Counted from the stretch's first letter, positions 1-7,920 are shown. The stretch: 43,993 nucleotides of DNA from Syntrophus sp964555065 (GCA_964555065.1 CAZKRB010000019.1:1-43993); one strand, 5' to 3'. Numbers and translations: made by a program. The notes: a model not told the origin generated them from the letters alone.

Positions 1-765
1 GTCCCGTCCCATGAGCGCGGCGCCGAGGGCCCCTGTAATCAGGGGGTTCTCGGGGATCAGCAGTTCGCAGCCGAGATACTCTTCCAGTGCGGCGATGAGC
101 CCCCTGTTTTTGCAGCCTCCGCCGGTGAGAACGACGGGTTTTTCCAGGCGGAGCCGGAGGGCCATCCGGCTGATGCGATCCGCAAGAGAGTGGTGTACAC
201 CGGCCAGGAGATCGGGGACGGGGATGCCCTCGGCCAGGCCTGAGGCCACTTCCTGCTGGGCCCAGATGGTGCAGACGCTGCTGATCGTTGCCGGGGAGGT
301 GCTCTGGAGGGAAAGATCGCCGACGGCATCCAGGGGAATGTTCATGGTGTCGGCGATGATTTCGATGAAGCGGCCGCTTCCGGCGGCGCATTTGTCGTTC
401 ATGATGAAGTGATGAGGGCGTCCCCGGCTGTCGATCCGGATGGCCTTGCTGTCCTGGCCCCCCACGTCGATTACCGTCCGGGCTTCGGGAAAGAGAAAAT
501 GAATTCCCCGTGCATGGCAGGTGATTTCCGTGATCTGGCGGTCGGCAAAGGGGACGTTGATGCGTCCGTAGCCCGTGGCGACAACATAGGCGATGGCCTC
601 GAAGGCCAGGCCGGCCCGGGCCAGCGCTTCCTCCATCACCTTATTGGCCAGTCTGCGCTGTTCCGCCCCCGTCGGTCCGATGACCGAGGCGGCAATCCCC
701 TCGCCGAGGATCACCGCCTTGGTCATGGTTGAACCGATATCAATGCCTGCGAAGTACTCCGCCAC
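1..765 (-). CDS. BcrA/BadF-type ATPase activator subunit (partial, runs off left edge)
   Basis: This is an ASKHA-fold ATPase of the BadF/BadG/BcrA/HgdC family. Such proteins use ATP to drive low-potential electrons into a benzoyl-CoA reductase or 2-hydroxyacyl-CoA dehydratase. The 255 visible residues open with the phosphate motif GIDIGST (7-13) and continue with ATGYGR, DVGGQDSK (100-107) and the cluster motif NDKCAAGSGRF (Cys126). A second conserved cysteine is Cys165. In characterised activases these two cysteines bridge a [4Fe-4S] cluster across a dimer. The GTG start at 763-765 is chosen because AAGGT lies just upstream; it begins 11 bases after the stop of the neighbouring catalytic-subunit gene, so it is the last gene seen in the operon. 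The C-terminus lies outside the window. The intact GGQDSK and CAAGSGR motifs resemble the alpha (BcrA/BadF) type more than the delta type; that subtype call is inference. Confidence 0.88.
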   Translation of the reverse strand, partial: MAEYFAGIDIGSTMTKAVILGEGIAASVIGPTGAEQRRLANKVMEEALARAGLAFEAIAYVVATGYGRINVPFADRQITEITCHARGIHFLFPEARTVIDVGGQDSKAIRIDSRGRPHHFIMNDKCAAGSGRFIEIIADTMNIPLDAVGDLSLQSTSPATISSVCTIWAQQEVASGLAEGIPVPDLLAGVHHSLADRISRMALRLRLEKPVVLTGGGCKNRGLIAALEEYLGCELLIPENPLITGALGAALMGRD

Positions 766-776
766 GGTCTGTGACC

Positions 777-2180
777 TTATGCCGCCCGATTGGCCCGGAC
801 GGATTCCAGGGTTTCAATGAAGGCGTCGATCTTGTTGCGCGTGTCGATCTCGGAATAGGACGTGATGTCGATGATGTCGCTTTCGAGAATCAGGGAGGGC
901 ACCTCGCGGTCGGCCTTCTCTTTGTTCCCGCCTGAGCCGATCATGAGAATCGGGATGGGCTTGTAGATCTTTGCCAACTGATTCAGCTGCCAGATGAGGC
1001 CCACGTGCCAGGTCCGGCAGGAAAAGGCCTGGTGGACGACAATGCCGTCGATGTCATAGTCCTCGACCCAGTTGATCAGGCGTTCCACGTCGGGTTCCGA
1101 TCCGGGGCGCTTCCGGGCCTTGTCGTACCAGAAGGTCCAGTAGCCGAGCCATCGCCAGGCGAGACGCTCCACGGGATCGCTGGTCTTGGGCAGGTCCATC
1201 TGGTCGAGAGGCATGACCATGCGATAGGTGGTCTCCACGGGGAAGGTGGCGCCCTTGCTGTTGAAATAATTGAAATCGCTCAGGGCGTACCAGGCGGGAA
1301 GCCCGCCGCCCCACATGAGCCGGTACTTCTCCTCTTCGACTTCGCCCTCCCCGTTGGCGATTTTCTCCTCCAGTTCCTTCTTGAGATCGGAGAAGAAATT
1401 GTAGGATTCCTGGGTGGCCATCATGAAATTGAGGGGGACCATCGTGTTCATGGCGTCGCCGGTGCCCATGGGGCTGGGTTTGGCCCTGCGCAGCTCGTAG
1501 GTTTCGTGGACCAGATTCCAGATGCGGTCACTGAGATCCACCAGTTCGCTCAGGCGGTCGTAATCCATCTTTTTGCCCGTCTGCCTTTCCACGAACTCGA
1601 TGAGACCCCGCATCTCCTGGACGATGTAGCGGTGGTAGTAACCCAGGACTTCCCGGTGATCCCGGTCCCGCTGGAACAGGGGGTAGGGGAGGTCGATGCT
1701 GTAAATCGGAATGTCCGGCATGAACTGCTGGGACGCCTGGTACCATTTGGATCGGGGATCGCAGAGGATCTGCCCCGTCTGGATCATGAAGTCGGGCCTT
1801 GCCTGACCGCCCCAGGGGGCGTCGGGGGGCGTCGCGCCCAGCTCCTCGCGCCACTGGTCGTAGCCGATGCCGCAGAGGGCATAGGTGCACAGGGAGCGGG
1901 AGAGGCCCAGGGATTCCGCCCGCTGCAGAAAGCGTTCGGCGTCGCGCTTCGCTCCGCAGACGCCGGCGAAATTCTCCGTCCACACGGGCAGGACGTCCAT
2001 CGCCCGGAGAATCTCCTCGTGGTGACAGACGATAAAGGTGTAAGCCAGTTTGTGGGTGCCTTCCTTTCTGGCGCGATTGGTTCCGGCGATGAATTCCTTG
2101 ACCATGGGGCCGATGGATGCGGCCGCCCTGGTTGCGGTCATTCTCTTCTGGGGTTTCTTCTCTTTCTGTTCTTCTGCCAT
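777..2180 (-). CDS. 2-hydroxyacyl-CoA dehydratase / benzoyl-CoA reductase family subunit (BcrB/BzdO-like, 467 aa)
   Basis: This is a catalytic-component subunit of the HgdB/BcrB family, which binds iron-sulfur clusters and the acyl-CoA substrate and accepts electrons from the ATP-driven activator. The N-terminal half has clustered cysteines (Cys75, Cys98, Cys103), and the C-terminal half has a further one in HQAFSCRTWHVG. The end shows the typical segment in which a glycine-rich loop is followed by LILESDIIDITSYSE. The 467 residues match the larger subunit of BcrB/BzdO type (about 430-450) better than the shorter HgdB type. AAGGAGG lies 8 bases before the ATG. It sits 30 bp after the 386-aa partner and 11 bp before the activator, so the genes are surely co-transcribed. 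Substrate (benzoyl-CoA, another aryl-CoA or a 2-hydroxyacyl-CoA) cannot be decided from sequence alone. Confidence 0.85.
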   Translation of the reverse strand: MAEEQKEKKPQKRMTATRAAASIGPMVKEFIAGTNRARKEGTHKLAYTFIVCHHEEILRAMDVLPVWTENFAGVCGAKRDAERFLQRAESLGLSRSLCTYALCGIGYDQWREELGATPPDAPWGGQARPDFMIQTGQILCDPRSKWYQASQQFMPDIPIYSIDLPYPLFQRDRDHREVLGYYHRYIVQEMRGLIEFVERQTGKKMDYDRLSELVDLSDRIWNLVHETYELRRAKPSPMGTGDAMNTMVPLNFMMATQESYNFFSDLKKELEEKIANGEGEVEEEKYRLMWGGGLPAWYALSDFNYFNSKGATFPVETTYRMVMPLDQMDLPKTSDPVERLAWRWLGYWTFWYDKARKRPGSEPDVERLINWVEDYDIDGIVVHQAFSCRTWHVGLIWQLNQLAKIYKPIPILMIGSGGNKEKADREVPSLILESDIIDITSYSEIDTRNKIDAFIETLESVRANRAA

Positions 2181-2210
2181 GGCTTCGTCCTCCTTATCTT
2201 GGCATGCCCG

Positions 2211-3371
2211 CTAGCCGATCATTTCCAGGAAAGCCTGGATCCGTGTTTTCAACTGGCCGATGGTTCCCGCGGAATAGGTGTCTTCCAGACAGAGAAGCGG
2301 GATATCGAGGGATTCGTAGTAAGCCTTTCTTGCCGGGACTTCGAAGCCGAAGGGATCGCAGAATTTATAGAGGTAAAGAACGGCGCCGTCCACAGCGAAA
2401 TCCTTCGCCCGGGCGCCGATGTCGCCGAAGCGGTCCGCGGCATCGCCGGCAAAGGTTCCCGCCGTGTTGTCCCGGTAGGTCTTGGGGCAGTTGAGCTTGT
2501 CCAGGTAGCGGCGGGCCAGGGAGGCCACGGGGTCGCCGTCTTCGTCGGCAAGGGGCCACAGGTCCCGCGTCCCCATGCACGTCGTGTCGATGACCACATT
2601 GCCGCCGCTTTCCTCCACGATGTCGGCAATGGAAAGGTGATCCACGCAGGGACCGTCCAGGAGAATCCTCGGCCCTTTCTTGACGGGGGCTTCCGTCCGC
2701 CGGCCCAGTTCGGCAAGGACCTCGTCAAAGAGGGCATTCGCCTCGGTGACGGGAAGACTCGCCCCGACGGTGACGATCTTGTGCAGTTCCCTGGCGGAAA
2801 GCATCGGGGGGTCGGACTTGCGGAATTCGTACAGGGCCTTGGTTTTCTCCCGGTTTTCATTATGCAGCCCGATGGCTTCCCGCAGATCCTCATCGGAAAT
2901 CGTTTTTCCGGTAAAGGCCTCCAGACCTTTCCGGTAGGACTGGAGCTCCTCCTTGAAAAATTCGTGGGAAGACTCCTTCACGACGCTGGGCGTGTTGATG
3001 AAATGGAAATAGGGAAAATTCAGGGAATAACTCCACACGCTGTAGCTTCTCACCATGCTGTCGCAGCCGTGGGGGATCACGATGCCGGAGAGATAATCGT
3101 AGCGGTCCTTGACGCAGAGATCGAAACAACTCCGGATAAAGGGGCAGACAATCGTCTCCAGGAGGGAGTCCCCTTTGGTGACGGGTTCATGGATATCGCC
3201 GCGGATGCGGAAGGGGATGCAGCCCGCCGCCGTTATAAATTCCAGGGGAACAAAAGAGCAGAGGTAGCCGATCGCCTTCTTCCCTTCAGCGCACAGTTCC
3301 TTCACCCGCGATCCGTAATTTTCGTACTGCCTTTCCACCTCTGCCATGACGTTGCTCTTGATACCGCTCAT
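2211..3371 (-). CDS. 2-hydroxyacyl-CoA dehydratase / benzoyl-CoA reductase family subunit (BcrC/BzdN-like, 386 aa)
   Basis: This is the second catalytic subunit of the HgdB/BcrC fold. Its C-terminus carries the family signature, with KFCDPFGFE (Cys338) followed by the LCLEDTYSAGTIGQLKTR region and QAFLEMI. Further cysteines likely to bind an iron-sulfur cluster are Cys76, Cys82 and Cys103 (PHGCDSM). The length of 386 aa is close to that of BcrC/BzdN, the gamma subunit of class I benzoyl-CoA reductase. Start: GGAGG with 7 bases (AAGTCTG) before the ATG at 3371. It lies between the delta-like activator (55 bp upstream) and the 467-aa partner (30 bp downstream). A heterodimeric 2-hydroxyacyl-CoA dehydratase is the alternative, but such systems normally have one activator, whereas this cassette has two different ones. 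Confidence 0.86.
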   Translation of the reverse strand: MSGIKSNVMAEVERQYENYGSRVKELCAEGKKAIGYLCSFVPLEFITAAGCIPFRIRGDIHEPVTKGDSLLETIVCPFIRSCFDLCVKDRYDYLSGIVIPHGCDSMVRSYSVWSYSLNFPYFHFINTPSVVKESSHEFFKEELQSYRKGLEAFTGKTISDEDLREAIGLHNENREKTKALYEFRKSDPPMLSARELHKIVTVGASLPVTEANALFDEVLAELGRRTEAPVKKGPRILLDGPCVDHLSIADIVEESGGNVVIDTTCMGTRDLWPLADEDGDPVASLARRYLDKLNCPKTYRDNTAGTFAGDAADRFGDIGARAKDFAVDGAVLYLYKFCDPFGFEVPARKAYYESLDIPLLCLEDTYSAGTIGQLKTRIQAFLEMIG

Positions 3372-3426
3372 CAGACTTCCTCCTTCTATTTAAACGAGAG
3401 GCCTTGGAATGCCGAATGCCCCTTCG

Positions 3427-4215
3427 TCAGGTCCTTTGCGACTGATGCTTTTCCCGGCCCAGCAGCGCGGCGCCGAGGGCGGCTGTATACCGGGGCATCG
3501 GAGAGATTTTCACCGGGAGACGCAGGCTCTCTTCCAGGGCCTTGACCAGGCCGGTGTCTGCCGCTCCGCCGCCCGTCAGAATGACATCCTCCTCGATTCC
3601 CACCCGTTCGGCCAGGCTGTGGAGCTGGGCGGCCAAGGCTCGATGCGCGCCGGCCAGAAGGTCTTCCGTGGATACGCCTTCCGCGATGAGGGACACGGCC
3701 TCGGATTCGGAAAAGACGACGCATCCCGTGCTGAAGTCCACCCGGTTGCGGGATTTCAGGGACAGAGGACCAATGTCCTCCAGCCTGACGCGAAGCACTT
3801 TGGCTATGATCTGCAGCAGCCGGCCACTGCCGCCGGCACATTTTCCGCTCAGGATGAAATTATGGACATTCCCCCCGCCATCCATGCACAGGACCTTGCT
3901 GTAGAGGTCTCCGACGTCAAGAACGGTCCGGGCGGAAGGGAGATGAAAGGCGATGCCGCGGCCCTGACAGGTGATATCCTGCTTTTCCTCATCGGCGAAG
4001 CGAACCTGTTTTGCCCCGTATCCCGTGGCCATAACAAAGGAAAGATCCGAGGTCTCGATCCCGGCCCCGGAGAGCAGGGCGTCCCGAATCTGCTCCGCGG
4101 CGCGGCGGTAATCCCCACCGGAAAGGCAGGCAAAGGAGGCCTTGATCGATCCATCCTGCAGCAGGACCCCCTTGGCGGTAAAGGAACCGATATCGATACC
4201 TAGAAAAAAAGCCAT
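3427..4215 (-). CDS. BcrD/BzdP-like ATPase activator subunit (262 aa)
   Basis: This is the first gene of the reductase cassette and a complete 262-aa ATPase of the BadF/BadG/HgdC family. The phosphate loop is GIDIGSFTAKG (6-16), followed by ATGYGAKQ. Cluster cysteines are Cys126 (SGKCAGGSGR) and Cys165 (STGCVVFSESEA). The usual GGQDSK motif is replaced by DVGDLYSK (100-107), and the region after Cys126 (LLQIIAKVLRV, then the IGPLSL segment) resembles the delta-type subunits BcrD/BadG/BzdP. It differs clearly from the alpha-like activator at the end of the operon, so the two are not a recent duplication. The start is the ATG at 4215, with GAGGGAGACG just before it. A TATAAA lies about 35 bp upstream (around 4250), but no convincing -35 was found. 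Confidence 0.85.
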   Translation of the reverse strand: MAFFLGIDIGSFTAKGVLLQDGSIKASFACLSGGDYRRAAEQIRDALLSGAGIETSDLSFVMATGYGAKQVRFADEEKQDITCQGRGIAFHLPSARTVLDVGDLYSKVLCMDGGGNVHNFILSGKCAGGSGRLLQIIAKVLRVRLEDIGPLSLKSRNRVDFSTGCVVFSESEAVSLIAEGVSTEDLLAGAHRALAAQLHSLAERVGIEEDVILTGGGAADTGLVKALEESLRLPVKISPMPRYTAALGAALLGREKHQSQRT

Positions 4216-4724
4216 CGTCTCCCTCAGGGCAATTTCCTGCCCCTTTTATACTGAAAAACGCTTTGCCGGCACTTCTTCCGAAGCAGAATTCTTGGGAAAG
4301 CCGTCTTTTTGATCGGGAGATTCTCTCGGGTGCAAACGCGTTTCTTACGGCAGGCACGTTGTTTATTTCAATGAGGATCGGCAGCTGTCTCCCCCTGCCG
4401 GCAGTCCGGAGCGGTCTGCCTGAAGCGGGAAAGAGAGGCTGGCAGGGGACAGACTTAGAACAAAGTCCGGGGAGTGTCAATAAAAAAAACAGCGTCATTC
4501 CGGCGATTGAACTCTGGGGAACGGATCATCGTTTTCCGATGAAATGCTTTCTCTCCCGCCGATCTTCATCCAATTTCGATCAGTCGGCTATCGGTTCCTC
4601 CAAAACCCCTGTCGGCGGGGGGAGGGGCGAAGAAGGGGGCCGGTAAAGTTCCCGCTGGCCATTGCCGTTCATTTATTGTAGGTGTGCTTGAATTCAACTT
4701 CAGGAAAAGAGCGGGAAGGAAAAG
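4216..4724. other. Divergent spacer between the reductase cassette and the sirtuin gene
   Basis: About 510 bases lie between two divergent transcription units with no convincing gene. Open frames here lack a ribosome site and family-like sequence. It must hold the promoters for both sides. A weak TATAAA on the minus strand lies near 4245-4250. An imperfect inverted repeat pairs CCCCTGCC at about 4392-4399 with GGCAGGGG at 4441-4448. No clear operator was recognised. Confidence 0.5.
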
Positions 4725-5516
4725 ATGAGGGACCAGGGTTTAGAGGAAAAAATCCAAGCCGTTGCGGACATGATCTTCAAGGCGGGAAAAGTGGTTGTCT
4801 TTACCGGGGCGGGTGTCAGCACGGAGTCGGGAATTCCCGACTTCCGCAGCCCGGGAGGGCTTTGGGACCGGTTTGATCCCGATGACTTCACGATCGGCAA
4901 ATTTCTCCACAGTGCGAAAACGCGACGAAAACAGTGGAAGATCCTCATCGAAGGAGGGGCCTTTGCCGACGCGCAACCCAACCGGGCTCACCTGGCGGTG
5001 GCCGAACTGGAGCGATTGGGAAAGCTCCGCTGCGTCATTACGCAGAACATCGACAATCTGCACCAGAAAGCGGGCAATGCGCCGGAAAGGGTGCATGAGC
5101 TCCACGGCAATATGCGCTGGCTGAAATGCCTGAGCTGCGGTGACCGGGTGGCCGTCCCGGATATGCTCCGCCGGACCGCGCTGCAGGAGTTGGAGGGATT
5201 TCCCTTCTGCGGGAAATGCCGGGGGCTGATGAAGCCGGATGTGGTCTTTTTCGGTGAAGCCCTTCCGGAGGATGTCCTGCAGGAGGCGACGTATGAGGCG
5301 TATAGCTGCGATCTGATGCTGGTGATCGGCTCTTCGCTGGTGGTCTATCCGGCGGCTTATATGCCCAGGTATGCCAAAGACGTCGGCGCCGGGCTGGTCA
5401 TCATCAACCGGGAAGAGACGCCCTATGATTCCGAAGCGGATCTTCTCCTTCAGGGGCCGGCCGGCGAGATTATGCCCCGGATCCTTGAGGCGGTCAAACA
5501 GCGGCTGACACCTTGA
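4725..5516 (+). CDS. cobB: NAD-dependent protein deacylase, sirtuin (CobB/SIR2 family)
   Basis: This cytoplasmic sirtuin removes acyl groups from lysines using NAD+, releasing nicotinamide and O-acyl-ADP-ribose. The NAD-binding motif GAGVSTESGIPDFRS is at 28-42, QNIDN at 107-111 and the catalytic histidine at 127 in HELHG. The zinc pairs are Cys135/Cys138 and Cys162/Cys165. At 263 aa it is the usual bacterial length. The Tyr/Arg pair that marks desuccinylases (class III) is not seen where expected (FLHSAKTRRKQW), so acetyl or other neutral acyl groups are likelier substrates. The start ATG has AAGGA 4 bases upstream. It is divergent from the reductase cassette and convergent with the response regulator. 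In Rhodopseudomonas palustris, sirtuin and HDAC-like enzymes reactivate acetylated benzoyl-CoA ligase, so the position beside an aryl-CoA reductase cassette may be meaningful (inference). Confidence 0.93.
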   Translation: MRDQGLEEKIQAVADMIFKAGKVVVFTGAGVSTESGIPDFRSPGGLWDRFDPDDFTIGKFLHSAKTRRKQWKILIEGGAFADAQPNRAHLAVAELERLGKLRCVITQNIDNLHQKAGNAPERVHELHGNMRWLKCLSCGDRVAVPDMLRRTALQELEGFPFCGKCRGLMKPDVVFFGEALPEDVLQEATYEAYSCDLMLVIGSSLVVYPAAYMPRYAKDVGAGLVIINREETPYDSEADLLLQGPAGEIMPRILEAVKQRLTP

Positions 5517-5530
5517 AGGGAAGGGGGGAT

Positions 5531-5572
5531 GGGAAGACGCTTTCCGTTTCTATCCGCGGAACGTGTCTTCCC
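5531..5572. terminator. Candidate bidirectional terminator between the sirtuin and response regulator genes
   Basis: GGGAAGAC (5531-5538) pairs with GTCTTCCC (5565-5572), and inside the loop TTCCG pairs with CGGAA. It is placed 14 bases after the sirtuin stop and just before the convergent stop of the response regulator. The T tract after it on the plus strand is short (CGCTTTT), so termination strength is uncertain. Confidence 0.45.
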
Positions 5573-5580
5573 GGCGCTTT

Positions 5581-6234
5581 TCAGGCGCCGATGGAGGTCA
5601 GACCCTCGCGAATGGCATATTTAATCAAATCCGCCACGCTGCCGGTCCCCAGTTTCTGGGTGATGTTCCGGCGGTGAGTTTCCACCGTTTTGATGCTGAT
5701 GCCCAGGGCGGTGGCGATCTGTTTCGCTGTCTTCCCTTCTGCGAGAAGCTGCAGCAGTTCTTTCTCCCGCGGGGTCAGCGCCGAGGGGGCAGCCTCGGAA
5801 ATTCCCGGGGGTTTGCGGACGTAATTCCTGACCAGGATGTCGGCGATGGTGGGGCTCAGATAGGTGTGATCGGACAGCACGGTTTGGATCGCGGTGACCA
5901 GTTCTTCAAAGGCGCAGTCCTTTAACAGGTACCCTGAAGCCCCCGCTTCCAGCATGCCGATGATGATGTGACGATCGGCGTGCATGGAAAGGGCGATGAC
6001 TTTGGTGCCCGGGAGGTCGGAGGTAATCTTCCGCGTGGCGTCGATGCCGTTGACACCCGGCATCGAAATGTCCATGATGATGACATGGGGCTGCAGCTCC
6101 CCTGCCAACTGGATGGTTTTTAGCCCGTTTTCCGCCTCTGCGACAACGCTCATGCTGCCCTGTGTCTCAAGAAGTGTGCGCAGCCCGTCGCGCACGATTT
6201 TGTGATCGTCGGCAAGCAGGACATGAACAGACAT
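5581..6234 (-). CDS. NarL/FixJ-family response regulator
   Basis: This is a two-domain transcription factor of 217 aa. The receiver domain (about 3-120) has the acidic pair Asp9/Asp10, the phospho-acceptor Asp55 in IIMDISMPG, and the conserved Lys in YLLKD. The C-terminal LuxR-type helix-turn-helix (about 150-210) contains LTPREKELLQLLAEGKTAKQ and VETHRRNI. A longer frame opens at 6270, but the ATG at 6234 is preferred because AAGGAG lies 7 bases upstream and the receiver fold starts immediately after it. No histidine kinase lies next to it, so its sensor is encoded elsewhere. The target genes are unknown; the divergent Nudix/HDAC pair and the convergent sirtuin are the nearest candidates. 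Confidence 0.93.
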   Translation of the reverse strand: MSVHVLLADDHKIVRDGLRTLLETQGSMSVVAEAENGLKTIQLAGELQPHVIIMDISMPGVNGIDATRKITSDLPGTKVIALSMHADRHIIIGMLEAGASGYLLKDCAFEELVTAIQTVLSDHTYLSPTIADILVRNYVRKPPGISEAAPSALTPREKELLQLLAEGKTAKQIATALGISIKTVETHRRNITQKLGTGSVADLIKYAIREGLTSIGA

Positions 6235-6640
6235 TTCTTCTTCTCCTTGTCTGAAATCACATGATTCCATTCCCTCGGCCTCGTTTCCTCTGCAGTCTCC
6301 TCAAATAGTCCGTTCCTGTGGGTTGTAGAACTTCATTGTTATTCGCTATAACACTCGCCGCGACATTCCAATCAGGGAAATCCTTATTTGGCAGGGGATA
6401 TTCACTGAAAAGCTCCTCGGGCTCAGGATGAGAGGTCTTTCCGGTCCCTGCACTTTTGGAGCATGGCAAGAACATCATTGTAACGATTGAGGTTCTATGG
6501 TAATTTCAGCGTAGTGGATTGCAGCCGGCCCTCTTTCCCGAGGGCGGAGGCTCGGAGCCCTGGGGGAAGAGGGCCGGGGAAATTCCGGAGCCGGTTCCCG
6601 GGGGAGGAGGCACAGGTGATTTCTGAAGGCGAGGGAGCCC
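6235..6640. other. Divergent spacer with a large hairpin, between the response regulator and Nudix genes
   Basis: About 400 bases hold no supported gene. A 73-codon frame at 6257-6478 on the minus strand overlaps the regulator's preferred start region and matches nothing recognised. The right part contains an extended inverted repeat: 6525-6539 pairs with 6564-6577 (14 bp with one bulge), and the loop contains a smaller GC-rich hairpin. The Nudix start codon is 64 bases downstream of it. Confidence 0.5.
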
Positions 6641-7090
6641 ATGTCTAAGCGCGAATATCCGGACTGCCCCCGGGTGGGCGTCGGCGCCATCGTGATGAAA
6701 GAGGGAAGGGTCCTCCTGGTAAAGCGGGCCGCTGCGCCGAATAAAGGATTGTGGGCCATTCCGGGAGGCTCCCTGGAGCTGGGCGAAACCTTGAAGGAAG
6801 GGGCACGGCGGGAAATCCGGGAAGAGACGGGCATTGAAGTGCAGGTGAAAGAACCCATCCATGCCTTTGACTATTTCGAGAGAGACCAGGAAGGCAGAAT
6901 TCGCTTCCATTACGTCATCGTGGATCTGCTGGCCGATTATGTCCGGGGCGAGTTGAAAGCCGCTGATGATGCCCTGGAAGCCCGCTGGCTGCTGCCGGAA
7001 GAATTGGAAGCCCTTGAATTGACCCCCAGCACGGTGGAGGTTCTGAAGAATCTGAAATTCAGCCCGCGGGCTTCTGGGCAGGGGAGGTGA
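6641..7090 (+). CDS. Nudix hydrolase (ADP-ribose pyrophosphatase-like)
   Basis: This is a 149-aa single-domain Nudix hydrolase, which cleaves nucleoside diphosphates linked to another group with Mg2+. The Nudix box is complete, from G at residue 43 through GETLKEGARREIREETGI, fitting GX5EX7REUXEEXGU exactly. The N-terminal PRVGVGAIVMKEGRVLLVKR strand and the WAIPGGSLELGE turn are typical of the ADP-ribose/NADH pyrophosphatase branch. Substrate is not determined by the motif. GAGGGAG precedes the ATG by 3 bases. The stop lies only 7 bases before the HDAC-like gene, so the two are almost certainly one operon. Some family members hydrolyse O-acetyl-ADP-ribose, the by-product of the sirtuin encoded 1.1 kb away; a functional link is inference. 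Confidence 0.92.
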   Translation: MSKREYPDCPRVGVGAIVMKEGRVLLVKRAAAPNKGLWAIPGGSLELGETLKEGARREIREETGIEVQVKEPIHAFDYFERDQEGRIRFHYVIVDLLADYVRGELKAADDALEARWLLPEELEALELTPSTVEVLKNLKFSPRASGQGR

Positions 7091-7097
7091 CGGAATC

Positions 7098-7844
7098 ATG
7101 AAAGCCGTTTATCATGATGATTTTTGTCAATCGTATACCACGGATCCGGCAGCCGCTCCGGGGCGGATGGAGGCGATCGTAAAGGCCATTTCCGACCGGG
7201 TCGAGTTTGTCAAGACCCAGCCGGCAAGGCAGGCGGACATTGCCGCCGTTCATACCGAGTCCCACGTGGCGCTCGTTGAAAGGGAAGGCCTTTATGAAAT
7301 TGCCGCCCTTGCCGCCGGTGGAGCCATCCAGGCAGCTCAGATCGGAATGAATGAACCCTGCTTCGCCTTGATCCGTCCGCCGGGCCATCATGCCTCCGCC
7401 GGCAGTGCCTGGGGATTCTGCTATTTTAACAATCTGGCCATCGCCCTGGACAAATTGAAAAGGGACGGGCGGATCGCCAGGGCCTTCGTCCTGGATTTCG
7501 ACCTTCACTTCGGGGATGGAACGGTGAACATTCTGGAGCCAAAGGGTTACGCAACCCTTTACAATCCTTCCTCGAACGACCGCAATGAATATCTCCGGAA
7601 CATTGAACGGAACCTGTCGTCGGCCTCTTTCGACATCATCGGCGTCTCCGCTGGATTCGACAATCATGAAGAGGATTGGGGCGGGTTGCTGACAACGGCG
7701 GACTACAAAACCATCGGGCATCTGGTTCATGAGGCCTGCCGGAAGAATTCCTGCGGATCCTTCGCCGTTCTCGAGGGAGGGTACAATCACCGGGTGCTGG
7801 GCCGGAACGTCCGGGCGTTTCTGGAGGGCATCGAGGGATTGTGA
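7098..7844 (+). CDS. Histone deacetylase-like (AcuC/AphA superfamily) amidohydrolase
   Basis: This is a zinc-dependent deacetylase of the arginase/HDAC fold. It would remove acetyl groups from protein lysine, polyamine or a small molecule. The catalytic His pair is in RPPGHHA (His97, His98). The zinc ligands are Asp135 and His137 in DFDLHFGDGT and Asp188 in SAGFDNH. The catalytic tyrosine region is LEGGYN (Tyr229). At 248 aa it is shorter than classical AcuC or class I/II HDACs (about 310-370), matching the compact bacterial branch. The ribosome site GGAGGTGA lies 7 bases before the ATG and overlaps the end of the Nudix gene. Together with the sirtuin this gives two mechanistically unrelated lysine deacylases within about 3 kb. 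Polyamine deacetylase is the main alternative. Confidence 0.88.
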   Translation: MKAVYHDDFCQSYTTDPAAAPGRMEAIVKAISDRVEFVKTQPARQADIAAVHTESHVALVEREGLYEIAALAAGGAIQAAQIGMNEPCFALIRPPGHHASAGSAWGFCYFNNLAIALDKLKRDGRIARAFVLDFDLHFGDGTVNILEPKGYATLYNPSSNDRNEYLRNIERNLSSASFDIIGVSAGFDNHEEDWGGLLTTADYKTIGHLVHEACRKNSCGSFAVLEGGYNHRVLGRNVRAFLEGIEGL

Positions 7845-7920
7845 AGAGAAGAATTTCCCGCCCCGCTTTTTCCTTTAAAAATCGGAGGGTGCTTCGGTGG
7901 GGAGCGGCGGAAAGGGCCTT

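Noticed and set aside
1005..3545. 846-codon open frame on the plus strand across the reductase cassette
   Set aside because: It is a mirror frame of GC-rich genes with clear families on the minus strand; its composition (Gly, Pro, His-rich) and lack of motifs mark it as a shadow.
6257..6478. 73-codon minus-strand frame upstream of the response regulator
   Set aside because: It overlaps the regulator's longer frame, lacks a ribosome site and resembles nothing known.
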